Notes under the pieces: generated by a model | What the model was told of the DNA's origin: nothing | Seen by the model: only the letters and a program-made list of their open reading frames with translations | The model's database searches: none | Position numbers and translations under genes: made by a program | Origin: Membranipora membranacea | Taxonomy: Eukaryota; Bryozoa; Gymnolaemata; Cheilostomatida; Membraniporidae | Direction of reading: 5' to 3' | Assembly: GCA_914767715.1 (NCBI GenBank) | Contig: OU612066.1 | Span: 36,864,283 to 36,928,282, forward strand | DNA length: 64,000 bases | In this document: positions 22,766 to 33,130 of the stretch, piece after piece | How positions within the stretch are numbered: position 1 is the first letter of the stretch | How the letters are laid out: each line of letters opens with the position of its first letter

Positions 22766-24490
22766 CCTCCCTTATGTAAGTATTATACTCTGCGGCAAAG
22801 CGGTGTGAGGGAAGACATTCCCGCCTATTGGCAATAGGCCATAGGCAATAGGCGGTTCACAAAAAAAATTATTTGTGTTCACCAATTAAAACATTTGATT
22901 TGCATGCACCTGACCAAGATGCCACAAATTTCCGAAACTGTGAACTGTTTTTCCAGTAACACTTGATACTACCATAATATCATCTATCTATCTATCACTC
23001 TATCGATCATGCTAGGGTATACGCCTATATTTCATTTAAAAATGTTTATTTATGTTAACTTTATTTTTCCATAGGGCCTAAATCTCGACACGTAACTATA
23101 TGCACCATATAATATAAGATTGTATCAAACAATAAAATATTTAGCAAGTGTTGTACACTTATCTACAATAAAGGGTACTTAGGACGGTTTAGTTTGAGAA
23201 TTATAACCAATAATTTATATATAATATCCAATCAATTTAATAAATTGGGACACTTGAAAATTCTGATTAAAAAATACAGCCCTATCAAAAGTCTTATCCA
23301 GGTGTTTAATTTTGTGATCGCTACCAAGTTGTCAACAAAACATTGTTCATTTGGTCACTGATAAAATTGCATGGGTCCTTCAGCTAACAACTGTCTGTAC
23401 TCTGAAGTTTGGAGATCTCTACCACACACTACACAAGGAAGCGTTTATTGCTAGTGGATAAGACCCACACCACTGAGAATAACAAGATAAACAGTAAGTG
23501 ATAAAGCAAAGTAGTAACATATCAGATCATGTATCTGAGTGAATGATGCAACCTGTGGACCTGTGCACCTGTTGATTCAGAAGTTACATACAGCAACAAA
23601 CTGAGCAGGAGAGTTAACTCTACACCAGAGATCTCTGTAGATACAGTAAAACGCAAACGGGAGGAGGGCTTCACCTATGTCTTTGGGCTCATTTAAAATC
23701 AACTTAGGCAGTTGCAATAACAAAGCCTGAATTAGTATGGTTCATGATACTCCGTCGCTACACAACCGAATTTGAATGTTGTAGATGTGATACACCTACA
23801 GCAGGTTATAACCAATACATATTTCATTGGAATCAGTTCTTCGAGAATCTTTGGGGTTGTCACCAGCATCCAATGTCAATTATCCATCTTTATCGGTGAC
23901 ACTGAAATTAGGGGAGGGGGGAGGGGGTGGTGCGCGTCATATTGCTGTCGGGTCTTAAAAATTCAGTGGCAAAATATATCTGCACCAATTCAATCCAAGG
24001 TTATTCGTAGGTTGCAATTCACATGGGGGACCTAGAAAATCTGTCAGTCACAGGAATATTGGCAGACTTAAAGCCAGGAATTACCATTTGTTCACAATGA
24101 GTACTCCTACCGACTTATCCGTCATCTACTCTGATGTTCTATCTGTCTATTGCTTGTCAATCCCACTGCTGTGATCTGATAAGTTTAAAACCTCCATTTT
24201 TGAAGCAACCTCATCCACTGATTATCAGCATAAAACAACACTTTGCACTGATTTTAGCTATTCGTTATTTTTAATTTCATGATTCGATATCAAATTATTT
24301 TAGTACTGAATTTATTTTCATATTCTAGGTCAATGAGAAAGGGAGCGATAACATCACAATATCACAATTCACAATTCAATCGCCTTTTTGTACATAAGCC
24401 AATTATTACATTCTACTTAGAATTGGCCTCATGCTGTATGTATTTTTCCGATTATTTTTTAGATTTGGTGAATATCATTTGTATTTAATA
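22766..24490. other. Intergenic, no supportable gene
   Basis: AT-rich. A small palindrome of CCTATTGGC/GCCAATAGG type is at about 22825-22855, a CTAT-type run near 22980, and a G-rich run near 23910. No exon is recognised. Confidence 0.5.
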
Positions 24491-24502
24491 TTGATGTTAA
24501 AT

Positions 24503-26827
24503 ATGGCTGCGATGGCTCCTCGGAGAACAGGCAAACTAGGTATCAGCACTTACACCGATCATTTCAGAAGCCCTTTACAGCCCAGAAGGAGAAGAGGCGT
24601 TGGAAGACAGAAGGTTTGCAAAACATTTGAATATTCAATGAATAAAATTTGTTGAAGCATTCCTACCCTAGAGCAGTGCAGTATTCCTACCCTAGAGCAG
24701 TGCAGTATTCCTACCCTAGAGCAGTGCAGTATTCCTACCCTAGAGCAGTGCAGTATTCCTACCCTAGAGCAGTGCAGTATCCCTACCCTAGAGCAGTGCA
24801 GTATTCCTACCCTAGAGCAGTGTAGTATTCCTACCCTAGAGCAGTGCAGTATTCCTACCCTAGAGCAGTGCAGTATTCCTACCCTAGAGCAGTGCAGTAT
24901 TCCTACCCTAGAGCAGTGCAGTATGCTCATGAGAATAGTCTGCCATGTATCTCATACTCAAATAGATTTATAGATTGATAACATATTCTTACCATCTTAA
25001 CTTCATGTAGACTACGTTATCAGCGAGCCAAATTAAAGTTCTAACTATCATATTAATCTCAAACCAGATAAACTAAACCTTAACTATCCTTTTGTTCTAT
25101 AAGGTATATGACACAGGAACCATTATGTTATCAAGAGGGTCAATGACAGAGAGTGATTGTTTTTTATATATACAGCCACCTCAATCACTAGACAACATTG
25201 AAACATTTAATCTAAGGCTGAACCTGTGATTAATGCATTGAGCTTAGCGTTAAATTCTGAACCTTTGGCATCATGCGCAACACCTCTGCTAGCACAAGGT
25301 GCATCACAAAGAGTTGATGTTATCAATAGTCTGAAAAGTTGATTTAAGGTAATGCTTGATCTTCACTCTGAATGCTCCTCTTTGATTCTGTCACCAAATG
25401 GAATCGATTGACTTCAAATCACTGCTACGGTTTGTCATTTGTCAGGTTAGATCTTTTAGCGAATAGATAATATTATACAAGCAAATGAGGCTGAATATGT
25501 GACATCATTTAGTGTTGATCACATTTTCATTTTTTGTCCAGGTGGTTTCAAAGGAAAAGACCGTGTTCAAACAGATGACTGGTAAAGCCACCGAAAAAAC
25601 TTCACCACACACGGGTTTGATTACTAAACACGAATTAGGAGAGTTGAAATGTCTTGCAAAACCACCAGTGGCTGTTAAGAGTATTTTGGAGTGTGTGGCT
25701 AGGCTACTAACTAGGACTGAGAGACTGCAGCTGGCAAGCCTGTCAGAAAATGCTGGGAGACCCTTCTTGCCTGCAAAACCTTGAAAACCTGGATTGGAAT
25801 CAGATCCCACCTGAACAAGTGGCAACTGTTAAATGTAAGTTTTTGTCAAAATATGAATGTACATCTTGGACAGATGTAATAGTGACTATAAAACATGAAG
25901 CTTTCTATTTTGTGGATGTTTTCGGAAAATAGTTTGCACAATCATAACCAGAGATTGGATGAAATAATCCTGATCTGGATTATTTGAACAAATAACTCCT
26001 AGAAGGATCTTTGACTTAACACGTTTTTACTTGACTCAGAAATAATATGAAGGATAAGGGCTGTATATGCATCCAAAATGTTGGTAAATGTATGGCAAGC
26101 TGAATTACTACTCTGAATAATATAAGTAATCATTGTCGGTTAAGAGCTGTCTCTGCTTTGAGAAGGGTCAGGAAACTCCAAATATAATAAACTTGATCGC
26201 TGAATGTAGTGAGTGTTTTGGGCGTGTCGATTCAAATTATTGAGGATGAATTATTAACTGTATGCACTAGCATGAAGTGCAATTTGACAGTGATTTACAA
26301 ATTCTGCTTTAATTACTGTAAAATAATATGTGAAGTGGAAGTTTAAACTTGATTCGCCAACCATTTGCAACCTATAGGGACCTACAGCTCCATCCTATGT
26401 AATTTTCAGGACCACACAAGTCTAATTTTATAATGTAAATCTGTGTCTATTCATGACATGACATTGTATCATAATCATAATTCATCTTCTTCCGAGAGCG
26501 ACGAATTTTCTCTTTGTAACTCCATGATCGTTTAGATCTTCAGAATTCTTGTATAAATACCTACGGCAACATAATGTCTTTGAAAGATCTGAGGATGCAT
26601 AATTTCATGCTAGCAGCCTTGGTTTCAAATACTTAACTGGTTTGGAATGATTTTTTGTGAGATAACCGGAAAATCTCTTGGATCATATTTAATTAAGAAA
26701 ATGTTTTGTTTTGTGTTTTCCAGCCATCTTACAGAAGGATTCTCTTGATGCTGAAAAACTGAGATGTGTCAGCTTAGCCGCTGGTGGGCTGTTCAATTAT
26801 GTTCAAGCAGTGATTCAGCACAAATAA
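24503..26827 (+). pseudogene. Gene C: third orphan dynein MTBD gene, with a frameshift in exon 2
   Basis: Exons 24503-24613, 25542-25834 and 26724-26827. Exon 1 gives MAAMAPRRTGKLGISTYTDHFRSP, sharing GxSTYxDHxRSP with gene A. Exon 2 starts in frame (GLITKHELGELK, KPPVAVKSILECV) but the homologous continuation is in another frame (SWQACQKMLGDP, WNQIPPEQVATVK). The exon is 293 nt (2 mod 3) where the phases of its neighbours need 1 mod 3, so there is one extra base at about 25710-25750. Exon 3 is intact (AEKLRCVSLAAGGLFNYVQAVIQHK, then TAA). If the extra base is real, translation ends early at the TGA around 25782 and the gene is broken. A sequencing or assembly error is the alternative. It is more diverged than A and B, and is therefore an older copy. 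Confidence 0.72.
24657..24924 (+). repeat. 24-bp minisatellite, 11 copies, in gene C intron 1
   Basis: The unit is TATTCCTACCCTAGAGCAG plus TGCAG. Copies are almost identical. The unit length is a multiple of three, so a long antisense open frame (GILHCSRV repeated) appears, but nothing else supports coding. Confidence 0.97.
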
Positions 26828-27569
26828 AATTAAACAGTAGTAACATAGGACATTGAATTATCTAGACTCTAGAGCACTTACTGTACAAATTGTACAAATT
26901 GAGCTGAAACTAAAAATGTTGTCTGAACTTTTTGCCTTTTGCCATCATCCAATGAATCAGGCTGATGGGAGCTAAGCCACAACATGATGAGTAGCATTCC
27001 CCCCCCCCCCCCATTTATTATCCGGGATTGATGTACTTGAGTAAAAAGAGTAAAATATCTACCGGAAATGCAATAAAAGACACAATAGATAAAAAATATT
27101 GTTCAAATAAATCATCATTTATTCTGTATTAAAAAGAAATCATAAGAACAGAACATATAACAGAAGGTTTTCTGTAATTTTGTGATCCGGCACACTGGTA
27201 TGTTCGTCACATGTACAGATAAAACTATTCAATGGATGAATTTAATAGCGTGAATCGAATAAAGGTATTCTTTTCGAGGAACGTTGAGTGATTTAGCTTT
27301 TTTTCCAGGTTGAGCTGTATTTATGGTTCTGTCTATGGTAAATAATTGTTAACAAATGATATGTGAAATGCTTTCACTAAAATTGATCCAATTCCAGAAC
27401 TGGAAACTGAATTGAAATATTAATCAACCATGGTTAGTGTTCATGGCAAACAATACACATACACTATGTAATAATCTCTAATATATCTTAACAACACTAG
27501 TAATTTTTGTTTGCTATCAACTTCCAAAAAAGTCCAACAAAATATTCGAGTATGATATTTCTTTTGGCT
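26828..27569. other. Intergenic, no gene seen
   Basis: Holds a run of 14 C (26999-27012) and AT-rich sequence. No exon or repeat family is recognised. Confidence 0.5.
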
Positions 27570-27750
27570 CAGCTGTAAGCACATCTGCCACTAGACCAGC
27601 CAGGTTGTGGGTTCAAATCCCATCCGGTACCAAAAGTTGTATCGACTCTGACTGATCACATAGTCCCTTCGGATTAGGACTAGAAATTTAGGAGGCCTTG
27701 CTTATGTACAGCAACATCATTACATTCAGATGAAAGAACCCTCCTGTATG
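27570..27750 (+). repeat. tRNA-derived SINE of a second family
   Basis: The head GGCTCAGCTGTAAGCACATC (A box) and GGGTTCAAATCCC (B box) is followed by a body with CCCTTCGGATTAGGACTA and AAAGAACCC. Bodies of this type are known in echinoderms, hemichordates and some other marine invertebrates (from memory). It differs from the 14797/32212 family. Confidence 0.75.
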
Positions 27751-28409
27751 GTATAGCTCCATGCAGGAGAACGCTGTCCCCAACCACTGCAGCTCCGGCA
27801 TTGTAGCGACAAGCTTCACACTGGGCTAAATCCGTCAATGGTTGAAGATCAGCACTAACACTTAGAAATCTAGTCCTCACTATAAACCTCCTCCTATGCA
27901 TGCACTTCGATGCAAGTAATTGTCAGAATTGACAGACAGCAACAATATTATAATATATTTCTTTATTTGTCTGTTGCTCTCGCACTATTCCATCAGAAGG
28001 ATTATCTCTTACCTGACGAATGGTCTGTGCTCTCACAGAGTTCTCTGAGCTTTGAATCCTCGGTAGATTCAGGGCGCCTGTCTATGATGTAATAACCACT
28101 GTGACAGTTGAATGTGCCAACTGGAAGCTGTTCTCTGACTCTAGGTGGAGACATAGCACAACAGTCACTGTAGAACTGACATCTAGGTGCAGCCAGAGCA
28201 TTGTACTGAATGCACACTCCTGCTAAGAGCTCAACATAGTCTGTTTTTGATGAGTTAGATATCAAACCAAGATGGACTCCTTGCGGAAAGTTGACAATTT
28301 CGATGAATCTAACCATGTACTGCATCCCAGTATTCTTGCCCCAGCATTGTGAGTGTGATGTTTCACGCAGCAGAAATATCATCACAAAACTGGCCGAGTT
28401 CAACCTCAT
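27680..28409 (-). CDS. Probable secreted Cys-rich protein (two exons, tentative)
   Basis: Exon 1 (28013-28409) starts MRLNSASFVMIFLL, a plausible signal peptide. It encodes CQFYSDCCAM and FNCHSGYYIIDRRPE...LRELCEST, a pattern I know from the Cys-rich ectodomain of invertebrate GPCR-like proteins, which usually run CxYYxDCC...CP...C. A good donor (TCAG|GTAAGA) ends it in phase 1. A matching acceptor (TTTATAG at 27880) opens exon 2 (27680-27879) with CEACRY, equivalent to the later C..C pair of that domain, then a stop. The 3' part of exon 2 overlaps the SINE at 27570-27750, so the true 3' end may differ. No transmembrane segment is seen. The substrate or partner is unknown. Confidence 0.5.
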
Positions 28410-29482
28410 GTTTATTTATATTCAGCTAATCTTGTTCTCTGCAGAACACTATTAATTCTTTTCTTTCTTCCTTCAAGTTTTCACTCTCTACACTCAACAA
28501 TGATGGACTAGAAGTAATCCTGTTGAAATCAGAATCACCCTGATACCAGAGATTGATTTCATTTGCATGTTTACTTATCTTAACTAACATTATCCTACGA
28601 AGATACATTAAATTATGTTAATGATCGCTGAGCAGGATGTGAAAATACTGATAATATGTTGAGCATTCAAAAAAAATTTGTAACAGATGCTGAGCAAACT
28701 TTTGTGAGACACTAGCATGATATGTGATCTTTGGTCACTACTCCATAACAAATCAATTGACTTTTGTCATGAGGATGGCGTTGATTTGCTTTTGTGCTAC
28801 AGGTAATATGTTGCTCTGCATAAAATTACTTTCTCATTGTTGTTTTAGCAAAACATACATTATAAACAATCAGGTGTATCTAACCAAGTCAAAAAATATT
28901 GAAATTGCTATCGGCCTCATCTTGGCACTGAAGCTGAAATCATACTGCTAAACTCTGCCGACGGATTATTGCGTCAGATTATATGGTGCAGTGCAGCTCA
29001 CAATAAATTTATACAATTGAATAATTCAGCTATGTTGGTTTTAAGCTTTTATTGAAGCTATTAAAATAGATTTACCTACTTAATACAGGTCTTTTTAAAC
29101 CTAAGTTCCAGGGTGTCAGAATCTTGAGTTCACCAATAAAAGAGAATCCACTACAACACTAAAGTTCTAAAGAAAGAAGAAAAATTAAAATTGTCAACTG
29201 CAATCAACTTTTGATTTTCCAACCAGACAAATGGAAAATAAAGTGGAATTTATTATCAACAATTGTCATTTATTGCGTCACATTGCATGTTTTATTTCTG
29301 TGGTTTGCTCCTGATTTTGCTTCTTTTTGGTTACTAAATGAAGAACCCAGCTGTCATTTTGTGCAGTTGTGTGATAATTAAGCTGCACCATCGTCCACGC
29401 AAAATAATTACAGCAATGCAGTGTTTCCTACTTTTTGACACCCGACACCTCTAATATGTTATTCATACACCCTTTTGTACAA

Positions 29483-30232
29483 CAAATACAATCAGCAACA
29501 AAAACACTGACCTATCATAATGCATTGTGGGTAACTTGTGACCACAACTGCAAAATGGAAAGGCTGCACATATTTACGTCCAACATAGATTTGATCAAAC
29601 TTTCATTCATACACCCTTTTGTGCAACTTTTTGTTTTTTTGTATAGACGTTAATGCTTGTCAATACGGTAAGGTAAATAAGACAGTGCTCACAATTATAC
29701 AGTACTAAAAAAGAATTGCTCATATGAGCGCACAATTACTCATTGTAAATAGAAAAAAATGTAGTCTGCCAGGTACCGGTACACAATAAAAAATTACAAC
29801 TAAAAACTAAAAAAACTGCTGGAAAAGGTTTTTCGATCTTAAAGCCGTGCGGGATTTATCTTCAATATGTCGCCGCTATGTGTAGATATCCGGCCAGTGT
29901 TCGATTGGCTGTATAGTGGATGACTAGGACTGGCTCGCAAACACCTAACATATTTCTAACACAGAGTTGTTACTCTGGTGGTGATGGTTGGTAACCCGGT
30001 TTCTTGAAGGCAATTTTTGGTGTGCTTGAGGTCTGGATAGATAAACCGGAGACAGTGGCGTTGATATTTCTCAAGTCTCTCAGCATCACCTTTCCCTAGT
30101 TGCGGAAACCACCCACAAATACAATCACCAACACAAACATTGACTTATCAAAATGCATTGTGGGTAACATGTGGGTAACAACTCCAAAATAGAAAGGCTG
30201 CACATATACGTTCAACATAGATTTGATCAATC
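29483..30232 (+). repeat. Dispersed direct repeat, two copies (29483-29600 and 30113-30232)
   Basis: Both copies contain AATACAATCA, TGCATTGTGGGTAAC, AAAGGCTGCACATAT and CAACATAGATTTGATCAA in the same order, with about 85-90% identity by eye. A boundary motif CATACACCCTTTTGT also occurs twice around the first copy (29465 and 29609). Confidence 0.8.
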
Positions 30233-30784
30233 ATCCCCATGATATGAAGGACAGAGTACTTCCCACATTAATAGACACAGCCAACTGTCAATGAAAACCA
30301 TTGAACATCGTGTTATCTGGTATCATATGTTAACTATCTTTGCAGTGATAAAAGTTTAAAAAAAAAGATGATGATGATAGAGACAATAAATTCAACAAAA
30401 TTATTTATCGTGGAAATCTGCTGATGAGAGTGTCTCATATTTTGACTATATTATGATCAGATCAGAGACTATAGGCTGAACATGTTCAGATGAACTTATA
30501 AAGATTGGGTACCTGAACCTCTGAACAACGTCAGATACTATATATTTGTACTACCCCAAAGAATGAATGTTATTTAGCTGGAGTTTGGCTAAGCTAGTTA
30601 GGGGGTGTCTTAATGTTAGCTAGCACTAAATCTTTGATAGCTGAGGGGGTTTTCTATATAGAGTAAGGAGGGTGAGGAACTGACAGCTAGCCTTAGATTT
30701 GTTATTACAATCTTCTGGGGTACCATCGTGAATCATTATTAACCGGTTAATAGGAAGTCTGAACCTGTACAAGGTAGGAGTGGG

Positions 30785-30905
30785 CAAGCTAGGCTATTGT
30801 CCGGAGAGCTCACCTCCTTTAGCAGAATGGGTAGTGACCGGGATACGAACCTGCATCTCTCAGATTGGGAAGCTCGAATCCTAATCACTACGCCACCCTG
30901 CCTGC
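30785..30905 (-). repeat. tRNA-like SINE head
   Basis: The minus strand starts GGCAGGGTGGCGTAGTGATT and has a B-box-like GGTTCGTATCCCGG. The rest is short and leads into an AT run, so it is a SINE rather than a functional tRNA. The A box (GGCGTAGTGATTAGG) is recognisable. Confidence 0.65.
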
Positions 30906-31124
30906 CCAAAAATTATATATTATATATTTGTATATAATATCACTACATACAATTACATATAATGCAATAACATATAATATACAATTATATATTGTATACA
31001 ATTATATAATATATACAATTTTATAATAAATAATTATATAACATATACAATTATATATTATATACAATTACATATTATATACAATTATATCTTAATTACA
31101 ATTATATAATATATAAAATTATAT
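30906..31124. repeat. Low-complexity ATATA/CAATTATATA tract
   Basis: About 220 bp built from short AT units with TACAATTATATA recurring at irregular spacing. Confidence 0.95.
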
Positions 31125-31301
31125 CTCTGCCCCATGTGCTTCTGTATTTAATAGTACGATATCGTCCTGATGGGCACTTTTCAAGAAAGTCATTTAGAAA
31201 ATGTTTGTCGACATGATATATTGTAGTAGCAAGGTTTTAGTTTTTGCATCTATTAGACTGTCGATTTCCCAAGATCATCGATGCCTAGTTTAAGGGCCTC
31301 T

Positions 31302-31610
31302 TCAAAAAAAGTGTCGGGGTTGCTTTTTAAATTTAGCATACAGAGATGTGTAAAGAATGGGCAGACAGTAAGTAAGGAGGGAGATAATAAAACTTTTGAA
31401 TAGTTTCCTAGAGAGGGTGGTTGAACTTAGGTAAACAAAATTTCTAACAATAAGCGTTCTTTGACTAGCTTTTGTTGCCACAGAGATAATGTGCTCTTCA
31501 AAACGAAGTTTGTTGTCTATCTGTACCCCTAGATATTTCACATTGTCATTAAAACTGATACCTTCACTAAAACTGATACCTTTGTAAACCTTTGATTTGT
31601 TTGGAAGCAT
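31302..31610 (-). pseudogene. Non-LTR retrotransposon fragment (C-terminal RT end)
   Basis: NVKYLGVQIDNKLRFEEHI, followed by SRKLFKSFIISLLTYCLPIL, is typical of the region after the RT palm in jockey/CR1-like ORF2 proteins. Only this piece remains. There is no YADD core or endonuclease. Confidence 0.8.
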
Positions 31611-32029
31611 TTTTATTCATTTATTCAATTTTAATAGTTGCATAATCCCTACACATATCACCGTAGTTTTAGCAAATAAAACAGGATAGGGCTATGGTTA
31701 TTAGCACTCAGTTCGCAGTCAAAGCTTTATGTGTGAATATTGGAAACCCACAGCTCTATCAGAGGAAGGGAAACACTGGACTGCCAAGATTAACATGGCC
31801 AATTTTTAAAATGTCGATGTCCATGAGCGGGCAATAGCATCACTTGCGAGGATAATACCTTTGGAAACAAAAATATATACTTGATAAGTTACTCAATGAA
31901 TGCTGTTAAATCTGTAACACTTATACAGAATTTTGGCGGTAAGAATCAGCCTGCAAACCCTAGAGTACGTCCCAACCTTCTTACTTATTACGATACACTA
32001 ATAAATAGGTTGAAGATCAAAGTGTTCAG

Positions 32030-32205
32030 GAATTCGACGGTCTCGAACCCAGGTCCAAATGGCTTTGCAGGCAACGCCGCTAACGCTCAGCTATATTGTC
32101 TGCAGGCTCATAGAGCTGGACCTAGTGGTGCGATGGTAGCGTCGTTGCCTGCAGGTATGAAGACCCAGGTTGACTCCCACCTAGGTCTGAATTTTGGTCA
32201 GCATC
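32030..32205. repeat. Two tRNA-like heads in inverted orientation
   Basis: The plus strand at 32115-32200 has CCTAGTGGTGCGATGGTAGC (A-box-like) and CCCAGGTTGACTCCCACC (B-box-like). On the minus strand, 32035-32100 has a matching head with GGGTTCGAGACCG. Both share the TGCAGGCAACG core, so this is probably one SINE family in a head-to-head pair. Confidence 0.55.
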
Positions 32206-32211
32206 TTATGA

Positions 32212-32485
32212 GTAGGAGGTGGCTCAGTTGGTTAGACACGCAACTTCAACAACTTCAACACGCAAGTGTTGAAGGTCGTGGGTTCGAACCCCACTGCAGT
32301 CCATCTTCTACTGGGGATTGGTTGGCCCCCAGGTGTGCTCCGACCTGCCTGCAAACTGAGAGCAAATTGGCCCAGATATTGCGGCCTCGCCATTAAGGCA
32401 TTAATATTTCGCCGCCCATGCCTCAGGATGGGCGAGTGATATGACATCGGATTTTAATCAACCTTTTAATCAACCTTTTTTAATC
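32212..32485 (+). repeat. Full-length tRNA-derived SINE with repeated tail
   Basis: AGTAGGAGGTGGCTCAGTTG (A box) and GGGTTCGAACCCC (B box) form the head. The body is shared with 14797-15031. The 3' end is three imperfect copies of TTTTAATCAACC, probably the family's tail motif. Inside the head, ACTTCAAC is repeated. Confidence 0.9.
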
Positions 32486-33130
32486 AACCTTTTCTGTGTG
32501 ATTATTAGTGTAATAACTCATAATAAGTAATATGATGGTTGTGACGTCCCACTGGGTAAACATCCGCTTATTCCCAATGCCGACTGAAGGCAATCACCTT
32601 GGAAGTTTGAGAGGTCAAAACTTCCTCAATATTTGGATTCTCAAGCTGGAAATTGCCCACATGATAGAATAAATTATGGAGAATAAGATGTGATACAAAA
32701 GAGCAGCCTCAAACTAAGTCTTTAATCCGAGAAGCCAACAAAATGCAACTTTTATGCATTTTTTTATTTTTATTGTACCGAAACCTGTAAGAGTGGCCAC
32801 TTTTTATTAAGGTAGCATACCAAATGGTTTGAAATAATGATTATATTATTATCGCCAACTAGGCTGTCAAAGGAGCAATAATATTTTGCACATGCCAGTC
32901 TTTCATTTGTTAAGGAGTCTACTGCCGTTACCAAAAGGAGATGAGCAAATACTTCTAAAATCAGTTGTTATTTTGCAGCTGATAAATCAAATACTATTCA
33001 ATCTTTTTTTGACTTTGAATTTTATTTTTTGCTTAGTGATTAAGGGAATTTATAATCAAAGAAATCAAACAGAAATTTATGAGGAAAAATATAATTAATG
33101 ATTGAAATTCTCTCTATCGTCTTAGGAAGA

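Larger units (their letters stand above)
28410..31240. other. Intergenic repeat-rich stretch
   Basis: No supportable exon. It contains the duplicated 118-bp module, a SINE and an AT-rich run listed separately. Confidence 0.5.

Noticed and set aside
24657-24924. Regularly repeated array that might suggest CRISPR
   Set aside because: Units abut with no spacers and the genome is animal.
24559-24930. Long antisense open frame repeating GILHCSRV
   Set aside because: It is created by the 24-bp minisatellite, whose unit is a multiple of three. There is no other protein character.
31881-32396. 171-codon plus-strand open frame
   Set aside because: It passes through tRNA-like and SINE sequence, which explains the open frame.
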